From contig CADCIU010000003.1 of NCBI GenBank assembly GCA_902801585.1, positions 1 through 64,000 on the forward strand: 64,000 nt of DNA, written 5' to 3'. A program made the translations under genes and the position numbers. Positions within the stretch are counted from its first letter, which is position 1, and each line of letters starts with the position of its first letter. The notes beneath the pieces were generated by a model. The model ran no database searches. It saw only the letters and a list, made by a program, of their open reading frames with translations, and had not been told where the DNA came from. Of the stretch, positions 16,342 through 22,936 are shown piece after piece. The DNA is from an uncultured Lachnospiraceae bacterium. Its GTDB lineage: Bacteria; Bacillota_A; Clostridia; Lachnospirales; Lachnospiraceae.

Positions 16342-16763
16342 GTCCGCCTCCTGCAGTCTCCGCAGATCCCGTAAAACAGCGTGCGCGTGCAGTCCAGCTC
16401 AAATCCGCTGCCCGCACTCGTCTCCGACAGGCCCTGCATTGCCTCCTCCACGAATTTCCTCTCTATATGGACCACTTTTCCGCACTTTTCACACTTTCCG
16501 TGCACATAGGCAGATTTTCCGCCGTGCTCCCCCTTGAACTCATAGCAGGATCCTGTCACGGCATCCACCATATATTTATTGACAGCGCCTTCTTCCACCA
16601 GGCGGTCCAGCTGCCGGTAGATGGTCGCAACACCGATGGTCACGCCTCTCATCCTGAGCTGTTCCAGGATCTGTCCGGCTGTCATGTGCTCTCCCTCGTT
16701 CTCCCGCAGGATCTCCAGGATCCGGTCCCTGTGTTTGGTTTTATACGGCATCCGTGTGCGCAT
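16338..16763 (-). CDS. zur: Fur family metal regulator, probably Zur
   Basis: 141 residues. An N-terminal winged helix (RDRILEILRENEGEHMTAGQILEQL, GVTIGVATIYRQLDRL) is followed by the dimerisation domain with the zinc site CEKCGK and a C-terminal CGDC, plus HGK and a conserved Glu. ATG at 16763 has GGAGG five bases ahead; an upstream GTG is less likely. It is the first gene of the zinc uptake operon and faces a palindromic box in its own leader (16815-16829), which fits autorepression by metal-bound regulator. Metal specificity (Zur versus Fur) rests on the neighbours only. Confidence 0.9.
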   Translation of the reverse strand: MRTRMPYKTKHRDRILEILRENEGEHMTAGQILEQLRMRGVTIGVATIYRQLDRLVEEGAVNKYMVDAVTGSCYEFKGEHGGKSAYVHGKCEKCGKVVHIERKFVEEAMQGLSETSAGSGFELDCTRTLFYGICGDCRRRT

Positions 16764-16814
16764 CTTCACCTCCGCTGCGGCGCTTGTCTCGCCGCCTTCC
16801 GGGTCAAAAAACAG

Positions 16815-16829
16815 AAATGATTCTCATTT
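16815..16829. promoter_or_regulatory. Fur-family operator
   Basis: Perfect six-base arms AAATGA and TCATTT separated by TTC, resembling the core TGAT/ATCA architecture of Fur-family boxes. It lies about 10-25 bases downstream of the predicted start of the operon transcript, where a repressor would block transcription. Confidence 0.6.
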
Positions 16830-16846
16830 TCATATTCAGAAGTCTA

Positions 16847-16874
16847 ATTATATTGAAAAATCTTATACTGTCAA
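16847..16874 (-). promoter_or_regulatory. Consensus sigma-A promoter of the zur-znu operon
   Basis: TTGACA (16869-16874), 16-base spacer, TATAAT (16847-16852) on the minus strand. Such a strong promoter fits a repressor-controlled operon. aroE is transcribed divergently from the same gap; for it only a weak TATTAT near 16917 is visible. Confidence 0.8.
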
Positions 16875-16956
16875 GCATCGATTTGACTTGCCAATTCGAT
16901 ATAATCGCAATAACATATATTATAGGCAATTCTTATAATTCCAAAGGAGGTTCATT

Positions 16957-17829
16957 ATGGGACGCACAATTAACGGTAGAACAACGACCCTCGCCCTGAT
17001 CGGAGATCCGGTGGGTCATTCCACATCCCCCGAAATGCACAATTATGCCAGCGAGCTTCTGGGCCTCAATTATGCATATGTCGCTTTCACGGTCAAAGAG
17101 GATCAGGTTCCCGCTGCTTTCGACGCAATGAGAACCCTCGGGATCCGCGGCTACAACGTCACGATGCCCTGCAAGATCGCCGCTTTCAAGTACACGGACA
17201 AGCATTCCGACGCTGCAGAGATCATCGGCGCCTGCAATACCGTCGTCAATGACAACGGTGTACTCACAGGACACATCACAGACGGTGAAGGTTATGTCAA
17301 TATGCTCCGTGACAAAGGCATTGACGTCGCCGGCAAGAAGATCACCCTCTGCGGAGGAGGCGGCGCCGCTACGGCGATCGCTGTGCAGAGTGCTCTGGAC
17401 GGCGCAAGGGAGCTCGCTATTTTCAACCTCAAGGACAAATTCTTTGAAAGAACTCTCGCGACCGCAGAGAAGATCAAGAAATACCGCCCCGGATGCACAG
17501 TCAACATCTATGATCTTGCCGACAAGGCGAAACTCGCGGAAGAGATCGCGACCAGCGACATTTTCTCCAACGGCACGATCCTGGGCATGAAACCCTACGA
17601 CGATCAGATGGTCATCGATGATGTCTCGGTCTTCCGTCCCGACCTCATTGTCACCGACGTCGTCTACAACCCTGTTGAGACCAAGATGATCAAGCTCGCC
17701 AAGGCTGCCGGCTGCAAGGCTTTCGGCGGCAAGGGAATGCTCCTGTGGCAGGGCGTCGCTGCTTACAAACTCTTCACCGGACACGACATGCCCGTGGAAG
17801 AAGTCAAGGCGAGATATTTTGCAGAGTGA
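16957..17829 (+). CDS. aroE: Shikimate dehydrogenase family protein
   Basis: 290 residues. Substrate-binding motifs GDPVGHSTSPEMHN and NVTMPCK (catalytic Lys) are present, then GACNTVVNDNG and HITDGEG with the catalytic Asp; the usual Asn before TDG is Ile here. The nucleotide-binding loop reads CGGGGAATAI. It reduces 3-dehydroshikimate to shikimate, or in YdiB-like members acts on quinate. ATG at 16957 has AAAGGAGG upstream. It is monocistronic with a strong terminator. Since shikimate kinase is encoded elsewhere in the window, a biosynthetic role is plausible, but the altered motif leaves room for a quinate/shikimate paralogue. Confidence 0.9.
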   Translation: MGRTINGRTTTLALIGDPVGHSTSPEMHNYASELLGLNYAYVAFTVKEDQVPAAFDAMRTLGIRGYNVTMPCKIAAFKYTDKHSDAAEIIGACNTVVNDNGVLTGHITDGEGYVNMLRDKGIDVAGKKITLCGGGGAATAIAVQSALDGARELAIFNLKDKFFERTLATAEKIKKYRPGCTVNIYDLADKAKLAEEIATSDIFSNGTILGMKPYDDQMVIDDVSVFRPDLIVTDVVYNPVETKMIKLAKAAGCKAFGGKGMLLWQGVAAYKLFTGHDMPVEEVKARYFAE

Positions 17830-17867
17830 TCTGCAGGTCCGAACGCATTATTGACCGCTTTAAAAAA

Positions 17868-17902
17868 AGAGAGCCCGTGCGGGTCATCCGCACGGGCTCT
17901 TT
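17868..17902. terminator. Bidirectional terminator between aroE and copA
   Basis: Stem of at least 13 bp, AGAGCCCGTGCGG (17870-17882) and CCGCACGGGCTCT (17888-17900), loop GTCAT, with an A-run before it and Ts after it. Confidence 0.88.
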
Positions 17903-17951
17903 CCATGATCTCTGACTTGAAAACAGCTTATACAATAACTTATATGACCGC

Positions 17952-18161
17952 TTATGAAATGGAAAGCACCTTATAGTCGCGGTCTTCCACCGCCTCTTTG
18001 AGCTTCTCGTCCGCGACATCCGCGCTGAGCGTGACGACAGCCGTGCCTTCCTTGTGGCTGACATCTGCGGAAGCGACACCGTCGATCTTCTCCAGGACCT
18101 TCTTTACGGTTGCCTCGCAGTGCTCACACATCATGCCTTCGATCTTCATTGTCTTTGTCAT
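17952..18161 (-). CDS. Possible internally initiated CopZ-like copper chaperone
   Basis: The last 69 codons of copA form a complete HMA domain beginning MTKTMKIEGMMCEHC. Its ATG at 18161 is preceded by AGAAAGGAAACCGAA, an acceptable ribosome binding site with about six-base spacing, and directly follows the charged linker that leaves the last membrane helix. E. coli copA also yields a separate metal-binding domain, there by frameshifting. Internal initiation here is inference; the domain may only exist as part of the pump. Confidence 0.35.
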   Translation of the reverse strand: MTKTMKIEGMMCEHCEATVKKVLEKIDGVASADVSHKEGTAVVTLSADVADEKLKEAVEDRDYKVLSIS

Positions 18162-20591
18162 TTCGGTTTCCTTTCTGCTGCGCTCCGCAGCTTCTCTTTC
18201 TTTGATATATTCCGATAAAAGCTTTCCGTCTGCATCCGTCTGCACCGGATTCTTAAGCTTTACATCCGCACCGCCGTCCCTCATGTTGAAGCCGTTGAGC
18301 CGCAGCGCATTGGTGACCACGCAGAAGCTGGAAAGGCTCATTGCCAGCGCCCCCAGCATCGGGTCCATGGTGATCCCGAGCGGACTGAGCGCTCCCGCTG
18401 CGACCGGGATCAGGATCGAGTTGTAGATCAGCGCCCAGAAGAGGCCCCACAGGATCGTCTTGTAAGTCTTGCGGCTCAGCCGGACTGCTGCGCTGACGTC
18501 TGTCAGGCGGCTGTTCATGAGTACCACATCTGCAGCATCGATCGCCACGTCCGTACCTGCGCCGATCGCAATGCCGATATCTGCTCTGGTCAGTGCCGGC
18601 GCGTCGTTGATGCCGTCTCCCACCATCGCTGTTTTGCCCTTTTCCTGCAGGCGGCGGATGATCTCCTCTTTGCCGTCAGGCAAAACGCCGGCCACGACCT
18701 CATTCACTCCGGCCAGTCTGCCGATGGCTTCCGCCGTCTTCTTGTTGTCACCCGTGAGCATGACCACGTGAATGCCCATGTTCTGGAGCTCTTTCACCGC
18801 CTGCGCGCTGTCCTCTTTAATGGGATCCGCCACCGCAATGATGCCCAAAAGTTCCCCTTCTCTGGCAAAATACAGAGGCGTCTTGCCCTCCTCCGCCAGC
18901 CGGTCGGTCAGGTCTGCCAGATATCTCAGCCATTTGACCAGGTCTCCGGACTTTCCGCGCCGGGCTGAGAGCTGGGTCATGATGAATTTCTGGCTGCCGC
19001 CGACGATTCGGGCTCCGCCGATCACAGCGGACAGTCCGTTTCCGGGAAGCGCCTTGAAGTCCTGCATCTCCTTGGCCTTCACACCGCCCGTGTATTCCAC
19101 GATCGCCCTTGCCAGCGGATGCTCGCTTTGGGCTTCCAGCGCTCCCGCGAGATACAGAAGCTCCTCCTTTGTCACGCCCTCGGCAGGGATCACCTCTGTC
19201 ACGATCGGGTGCCCGCTGGTGATCGTGCCGGTCTTGTCGAGTGCCGCGATCTGAATATTGCCGGTCTCCTGCAGCGCCTCCGCTGTCTTAAAAAGAATGC
19301 CGTTCTTCGCGCCCATTCCGTTGCCGACCATGATGGCCACGGGCGTCGCCAGGCCCAGTGCGCAGGGGCAGCTGACAACGAGGACGGAAATGCCCCTGGC
19401 CAGGGCCGTTCCGACCGGCGCTTTCACGATCAGAAGCCAGATCAGCGTCACTGCGATCGCGATCACAATGACCGCCGGTACAAAGACACCTGAGATGGTG
19501 TCCGCTATTTTGGCAATAGGGGCCTTTGTGGCTGCCGCGTCGCTGACCATCCTGATGACCTGGGACAGGCTCGTGTCCTCGCCTACGCGGGTCGCCTGGC
19601 AGCGCAGGAAGCCGGACTGATTGAGCGTCGCAGAAGATACCGGGGAGCCGGGTTCCTTGTCCACCGGTATGGACTCACCGGTCAGGGCTGCCTCGTTGAC
19701 CGCGCTCTCGCCTTCCAGAACAATGCCGTCTACCGGGATCGTCTCCCCGGGCCTGACGACAAAAATGTCTCCCTTCTGCACGAGATCGATGTCGATGGTC
19801 TCCTCTGCGCCGTTTCTCTCCACGTTCGCGGTCTTGGGCGCCAGTTTCATCAGGGATTTGAGGGCATCCGTCGTCCTGCCCTTGGAGCGGGCTTCCAGCA
19901 TCTTGCCGACGGTGATCAGCGTCAGGATCATTGCCGCTGACTCAAAATAGAACTCCATCATGTATCTCATGACGGCTTCCGTGTTCCCGTCGACCTGTGC
20001 TCTCGTCATTGCAAACAGCATGACTGTCGAATAAACAAATGCCGCGCCGGAGCCCATCGCGATCAGCGTATCCATATTGGGGGCGCCGTGGAACAGACTC
20101 TTAAAGCCGCTGACAAAGAACTTCCGATTGATGACCATGACGATGCCCGCCAGAAGCATCTGCACGATCCCCATCGCCACGTGATTGCCGTCAAAGAAAG
20201 GCGGCAGCGGCCAGCCGAACATCATATGCCCCATGGAGAAGTACATAAGGACCAGAAGAAACCCTATTGAAGACAGCAGGCGCTTTTTGAGGACCGGGGT
20301 CTCGTGATCTTTCAGGGCTTCTTCCTCTGCCGCCAGTTTGGCGCTGAGGCTGCCGGTTTGTCTTCCGGCGGCACCTGCACTGCCCGTGCCGGCGCCTTTG
20401 GGCGACGCGCCGTAGCCGGCGTCCTCAACGGCTTTCATGATGTCGGCCGCTGAAGCAGTTCCCTCCACGCCCATTGTATTTGTCAGAAGGCTCACGCTGC
20501 AGGATTCCACGCCCGGCACCTTGCTCACGGCCTTCTCCACGCGCGCCTGGCAGGCCGCGCAGCTCATTCCTGTGACTGTATATTGCTCCAT
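17952..20591 (-). CDS. copA: Copper-exporting P-type ATPase with N- and C-terminal metal-binding domains
   Basis: 879 residues. An N-terminal HMA domain (GMSCAAC, residues 8-14), then the P1B ATPase core: TGES, the ion channel motif C408-P-C410, the phosphorylated Asp452 in DKTGT, and GDGINDAP. A second HMA domain with GMMCEHC forms the C-terminus (811-879). The pump removes Cu(I) from the cytoplasm. The C-terminal domain starts with a Met that has AAAGGAA-type sequence upstream, so it may also be made separately as a CopZ-like chaperone. Start ATG at 20591 has AAAGGAA ahead. It follows csoR, the expected copper-responsive regulator. Confidence 0.95.
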   Translation of the reverse strand: MEQYTVTGMSCAACQARVEKAVSKVPGVESCSVSLLTNTMGVEGTASAADIMKAVEDAGYGASPKGAGTGSAGAAGRQTGSLSAKLAAEEEALKDHETPVLKKRLLSSIGFLLVLMYFSMGHMMFGWPLPPFFDGNHVAMGIVQMLLAGIVMVINRKFFVSGFKSLFHGAPNMDTLIAMGSGAAFVYSTVMLFAMTRAQVDGNTEAVMRYMMEFYFESAAMILTLITVGKMLEARSKGRTTDALKSLMKLAPKTANVERNGAEETIDIDLVQKGDIFVVRPGETIPVDGIVLEGESAVNEAALTGESIPVDKEPGSPVSSATLNQSGFLRCQATRVGEDTSLSQVIRMVSDAAATKAPIAKIADTISGVFVPAVIVIAIAVTLIWLLIVKAPVGTALARGISVLVVSCPCALGLATPVAIMVGNGMGAKNGILFKTAEALQETGNIQIAALDKTGTITSGHPIVTEVIPAEGVTKEELLYLAGALEAQSEHPLARAIVEYTGGVKAKEMQDFKALPGNGLSAVIGGARIVGGSQKFIMTQLSARRGKSGDLVKWLRYLADLTDRLAEEGKTPLYFAREGELLGIIAVADPIKEDSAQAVKELQNMGIHVVMLTGDNKKTAEAIGRLAGVNEVVAGVLPDGKEEIIRRLQEKGKTAMVGDGINDAPALTRADIGIAIGAGTDVAIDAADVVLMNSRLTDVSAAVRLSRKTYKTILWGLFWALIYNSILIPVAAGALSPLGITMDPMLGALAMSLSSFCVVTNALRLNGFNMRDGGADVKLKNPVQTDADGKLLSEYIKEREAAERSRKETEMTKTMKIEGMMCEHCEATVKKVLEKIDGVASADVSHKEGTAVVTLSADVADEKLKEAVEDRDYKVLSIS

Positions 20592-20614
20592 CGAAATTCC
20601 TTTCTCTGTTCGCT

Positions 20615-20638
20615 GAAGCCTTGCTCTTGCAAGGCTTC
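20615..20638 (-). promoter_or_regulatory. Intercistronic hairpin between csoR and copA
   Basis: Perfect 10-bp stem GAAGCCTTGC/GCAAGGCTTC with a four-base loop, just ahead of the copA ribosome binding site on the minus strand. A second weaker stem GGGCTC/GAGCCC lies between it and the csoR stop. No T-run follows, so an mRNA processing or stabilising role is more likely than termination. Confidence 0.5.
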
Positions 20639-20674
20639 TGAAGATGGGCTCAAAACGGGGAGCCCCTCTTTTAT

Positions 20675-21013
20675 TTACTTCATTAACTTCTGCAGTGTCT
20701 TGACCAGCTCATCCACTTTCTCGCTGTTTCCCGCCTGCACATCCTCCGTCACGCATGTGTGGATATGGTTGGCAAGCAGCACTTTTGTGAAGCTGTTCAG
20801 CGCCGCATTGGCCGCGGCCACCTGATTGATGATATCAATGCAGTAAGCATCTTCCTCCAGCATGCGGCGGATCCCACGCACCTGGCCCTCTATTCTGCTC
20901 AGGCGGTTGATCAGGTCCTTCTGCTCTTTCTCCGTGCGCACCTTGGTGCGGCAGCAGCATTCTCTGTTCGTATCGTTTACAATGATTTCCGAAGACTCCT
21001 TGTTCGCAGGCAT
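20675..21013 (-). CDS. csoR: CsoR family copper-sensing repressor
   Basis: 112 residues, all-helical DUF156/CsoR family. The Cu(I) ligands are recognisable as Cys in DAYCIDI, His and Cys in ANHIHTC, the Cys-His-Cys set of true CsoR rather than FrmR or RcnR. The N-terminal RLSRIEGQVRGIRRML is the DNA-binding signature. An extra N-terminal NRECCCRTK holds three more Cys. ATG at 21013 has GAGGAGAG upstream. It is first in the csoR-copA pair and lies next to CsoR-type palindromes, so it should repress its own operon until copper binds. Confidence 0.95.
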   Translation of the reverse strand: MPANKESSEIIVNDTNRECCCRTKVRTEKEQKDLINRLSRIEGQVRGIRRMLEEDAYCIDIINQVAAANAALNSFTKVLLANHIHTCVTEDVQAGNSEKVDELVKTLQKLMK

Positions 21014-21058
21014 TTTTTTCTCTCCTCACTTGACGGGGATCTCTTTTCTTACACATCA

Positions 21059-21077
21059 TATACCCCCATGAGGTATA
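21059..21077. promoter_or_regulatory. CsoR-type operator in the csoR leader
   Basis: TATACC and GGTATA arms with a C-rich centre (TATACCCCCATGAGGTATA), matching the TATACC-N-GGTATA form of known CsoR sites. A TTGAAA/TATATG-like promoter on the minus strand would overlap it. Confidence 0.7.
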
Positions 21078-21090
21078 TTTCAAGCAAAAT

Positions 21091-21126
21091 ATACGGGGTG
21101 GGGGTATTTTCTTGTATCCCCCACCC
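21091..21126. promoter_or_regulatory. Second CsoR-like site with extended G/C palindrome
   Basis: ATAC-GGGGTGGGG-GTAT (21091-21107) is followed by an inverted copy, so that GGGTGGGGG (21096-21104) and CCCCCACCC (21118-21126) are perfect inverted arms. It probably supplies one or two further CsoR sites upstream of the csoR-copA promoter. Confidence 0.55.
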
Positions 21127-21288
21127 AGGTATTATTCCCGGTTTTAGGTACGCAGCAGTACATTCTGTATTCTTTACCCCATGATTTCTTCTCAACTTGC
21201 CGTGAGGAGCTTGCTGAAAGCTTGTTATTTCTGTTATATCGTTTGTAAACGGCTTAAATATCATTTTTCAGTGCCGCTGCACTCTACG

Positions 21289-21318
21289 TTGCAATGCCGG
21301 ATACCCTTGATTTATAAT
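21289..21318 (+). promoter_or_regulatory. Promoter candidate for the metallophosphoesterase gene
   Basis: TTGCAA (21289-21294), 18-base spacer, TATAAT (21313-21318). The leader would be about 110 bases and contains a terminator-like hairpin at 21370-21406. Confidence 0.6.
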
Positions 21319-21369
21319 TTCGATTGGAGTATAAAACCTGAAAAGCCCCTATCTGTACCTAACCCCAAG

Positions 21370-21406
21370 TGCGCGCAAATGCAATCTGCATTTACGCAAT
21401 ATTTTT
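21370..21406 (+). terminator. Terminator-like hairpin in a 5' leader (possible attenuator)
   Basis: AAATGCA/TGCATTT arms, with outer TGCG/CGCA pairing, are followed by ATATTTTT, ending about 30 bases before the start codon of the phosphoesterase gene. It may be an attenuator or stop transcription from the left. Confidence 0.45.
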
Positions 21407-21434
21407 ACACACACTATAGAACGGAGAACCGGTT

Positions 21435-22058
21435 TTGCGTTACTACATCGCCGACTGCCACTTTTTTCATAGCAGCCTGAACTACCAGATGGACTGCCGC
21501 GGCTTTGCGGACGTCGATGAAATGAACAACTACATGATCAGGCAGTGGAATAAAAAGGTCCGGTGGAATGACGAGGTCGTCATCCTCGGCGATTTTTCTG
21601 TCGGGAAGGCCGAAGAGACCAACCGGGTCCTGGAACAGCTCAATGGCTTTTTGTATCTGATCGATGGAAATCACGATCAATTTGGGCGCGCCAAAGGATT
21701 TAATGCTGCCCGCTTTAAGTGGATCCGTCCTTACGCCGAGCTGCGCGACAACAACCGCAAGGTCATCTTGTGCCACTACCCTATTCTGTGTTACAACGGG
21801 CAATACCTGTTTGATGAAGCCGGCAATCCGCGCACCTATATGCTCTACGGCCATGTGCATGACACCTGGGACCAGCGCCTGATGGAGCAGGTGCAGGATC
21901 TGACCCGGCATCAGGACCGGACTCGCAGGGACGGCACGAAGTATAAACTGCCCTGCCGGATGATCAACTGCTTCTGCATGTATTCCGATTACACGCCGCT
22001 GTCGCTGGATGAGTGGATTGAGGTCGACAGAAAGCGTGCAGCAAAGCAATCCCGTTAA
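21435..22058 (+). CDS. Calcineurin-like metallophosphoesterase
   Basis: 207 residues, beginning with TTG at 21435 preceded by ACGGAGAACC. Motifs of a small bacterial phosphoesterase: ADCHFFH (D-x-H type), LGDFSVG (GD), LIDGNHDQFG (GNHD), CHYPI and YGHVHD (GHxH), which together bind two metals. The order and length match YfcE-like or phage-type phosphoesterases of unknown substrate. Two in-frame stops (TAA TAA) end the gene, after which the same frame remains open for 34 more codons. It is followed by the FakA-C-like gene on the same strand. Confidence 0.88.
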   Translation: MRYYIADCHFFHSSLNYQMDCRGFADVDEMNNYMIRQWNKKVRWNDEVVILGDFSVGKAEETNRVLEQLNGFLYLIDGNHDQFGRAKGFNAARFKWIRPYAELRDNNRKVILCHYPILCYNGQYLFDEAGNPRTYMLYGHVHDTWDQRLMEQVQDLTRHQDRTRRDGTKYKLPCRMINCFCMYSDYTPLSLDEWIEVDRKRAAKQSR

Positions 22059-22228
22059 TAAGCAGACCCGACGAAAGAAGCTGCGGCAGTGATCGAATAC
22101 ACGCAGCGCAGACCGCTGCCGGAGGAATGGACGGACCGGCTTGATTTGATCCGCTCTTTTCGGTAAACTGTACTCGTAGTTCGCAAGTAATAACAAAAAG
22201 GACAGCTCGAAATGGAGGATAATTCGAA

Positions 22229-22483
22229 ATGCTTGAATTTAAATATGATACACAACTTCTGATCGACGGAGACGATTTGGATGAAGACGAAGTCTATGAT
22301 TACTTCGTAGAACATTTTAAGGGCGACTGCCTGCTGGCCGTCGGTGGAGACGGAGATCCGATCAAGATCCACTTCCACACAAACGAGCCGTGGCTGGTGC
22401 TTGAATACTGTGCATCCATCGGCGAAATCTACGACATCGTCGTAGAAGATATGGACAGACAGAGCAGAGGACTTAAAGGCTGA
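22229..22483 (+). CDS. Stand-alone FakA C-terminal-like (DAK2-associated) small protein
   Basis: 84 residues. The pattern GDDLDEDEVYDYFVEHFKGDCLLAVGG and IHFHTNEPWLVLEYCASIGEIYDIVVEDMDRQSRGLKG corresponds to the C-terminal part of FakA/YloV-type dihydroxyacetone-kinase-like proteins, including the HTNEP motif. Neither the kinase (DAK2) domain nor a FakB partner is encoded next to it. ATG at 22229 has ATGGAGGAT upstream. Such short versions occur in Clostridia and their role is unknown; they might bind acyl carriers or regulate full-length FakA. Confidence 0.8.
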   Translation: MLEFKYDTQLLIDGDDLDEDEVYDYFVEHFKGDCLLAVGGDGDPIKIHFHTNEPWLVLEYCASIGEIYDIVVEDMDRQSRGLKG

Positions 22484-22487
22484 GTTG

Positions 22488-22516
22488 TGACAAAAAGGGA
22501 ACCGGCCCCCGTCTCC
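22488..22516. repeat. Diverged copy of the GGAGACA/TGTCTCC element
   Basis: GGGAACCGGCCCCCGTCTCC resembles the 3' half of the palindromic elements at 22864-22929. It lies right after the stop of the FakA-C-like gene. Confidence 0.4.
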
Positions 22517-22544
22517 ACATTAAGAGGTCCTGCGCCTCAGAATT

Positions 22545-22840
22545 GAATTTCTGAAATTTTAGGCGTTGCAAAATCGGCGATATGACGCCTAAGATTTGAA
22601 ATTCCAAGTCACATAGGCGTGAAACAGAATAGTGGAAAGTGAAGAATTCTCAAAATTAGGCGTGTCTTGCTCCTAATTTTGAGAATTTTCATGTTTATAG
22701 GCGTCAGGTATTACTCCTATAAATGCCGGATTTTGATTTATTAGGCGTGTGGGTGCCAAAATTCAGACGCCTATAATCGGGAAAAAAGAATTCTTAGGCG
22801 CAGTCCTTAGCTTCGAGCACCTATACTTCAAAATTCTTAG
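22545..22840. repeat. Array of five hairpins sharing a TAGGCGT motif
   Basis: The motif TAGGCG(T/C) recurs on the plus strand at 22560, 22614, 22657, 22698, 22742 and 22795, 41-54 bases apart. Five of the six sit at the end of the left arm of a hairpin whose right arm begins with (A)CGCCTA or CCTA: 22545-22604, 22643-22689, 22694-22723, 22736-22777 and 22788-22836. The stems differ in sequence from one to the next but remain self-complementary (8-20 bp), as in the perfect CTCAAAATTAGG/CCTAATTTTGAG of the second. The region is AT-rich and has no coding frame. It lies between two converging genes. No known repeat family is recognised. Confidence 0.75.
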
Positions 22841-22863
22841 TTTACAGGAGGCATACGCACGCC

Positions 22864-22929
22864 GGAGACAAAGAACCGCCTCCTGTCTCCTCCCACTTAA
22901 AAGGAGACAGAGAACCGTCCCCTGTCTCC
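22864..22929. repeat. Doublet of a 27-bp palindromic element
   Basis: Two direct copies, 22864-22890 and 22903-22929, each with GGAGACA at the left and TGTCTCC at the right end and AGAACCG in the middle, 12 bases apart. The form resembles REP-type elements mobilised by Y1 (TnpA-REP) transposases; no such transposase is in the window. Confidence 0.7.
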
Positions 22930-22936
22930 ATGCAAA

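Noticed and set aside
16933..17784. A 283-codon minus-strand frame opposite aroE
   Set aside because: It is the antisense shadow of aroE, which has intact catalytic motifs, a strong ribosome binding site and terminator; the antisense frame has no recognisable motifs.
21414..22196. Minus-strand frame of 260 codons
   Set aside because: Antisense to the metallophosphoesterase, which has all family motifs.
22545..22840. Integron cassette attC sites
   Set aside because: The core sites do not match the GTTRRRY/RYYYAAC form, and no integrase or cassette genes occur.
22545..22930. CRISPR array
   Set aside because: The conserved unit is only about 7 bases, stems differ between units, spacing varies from 41 to 54, and no cas gene is present.
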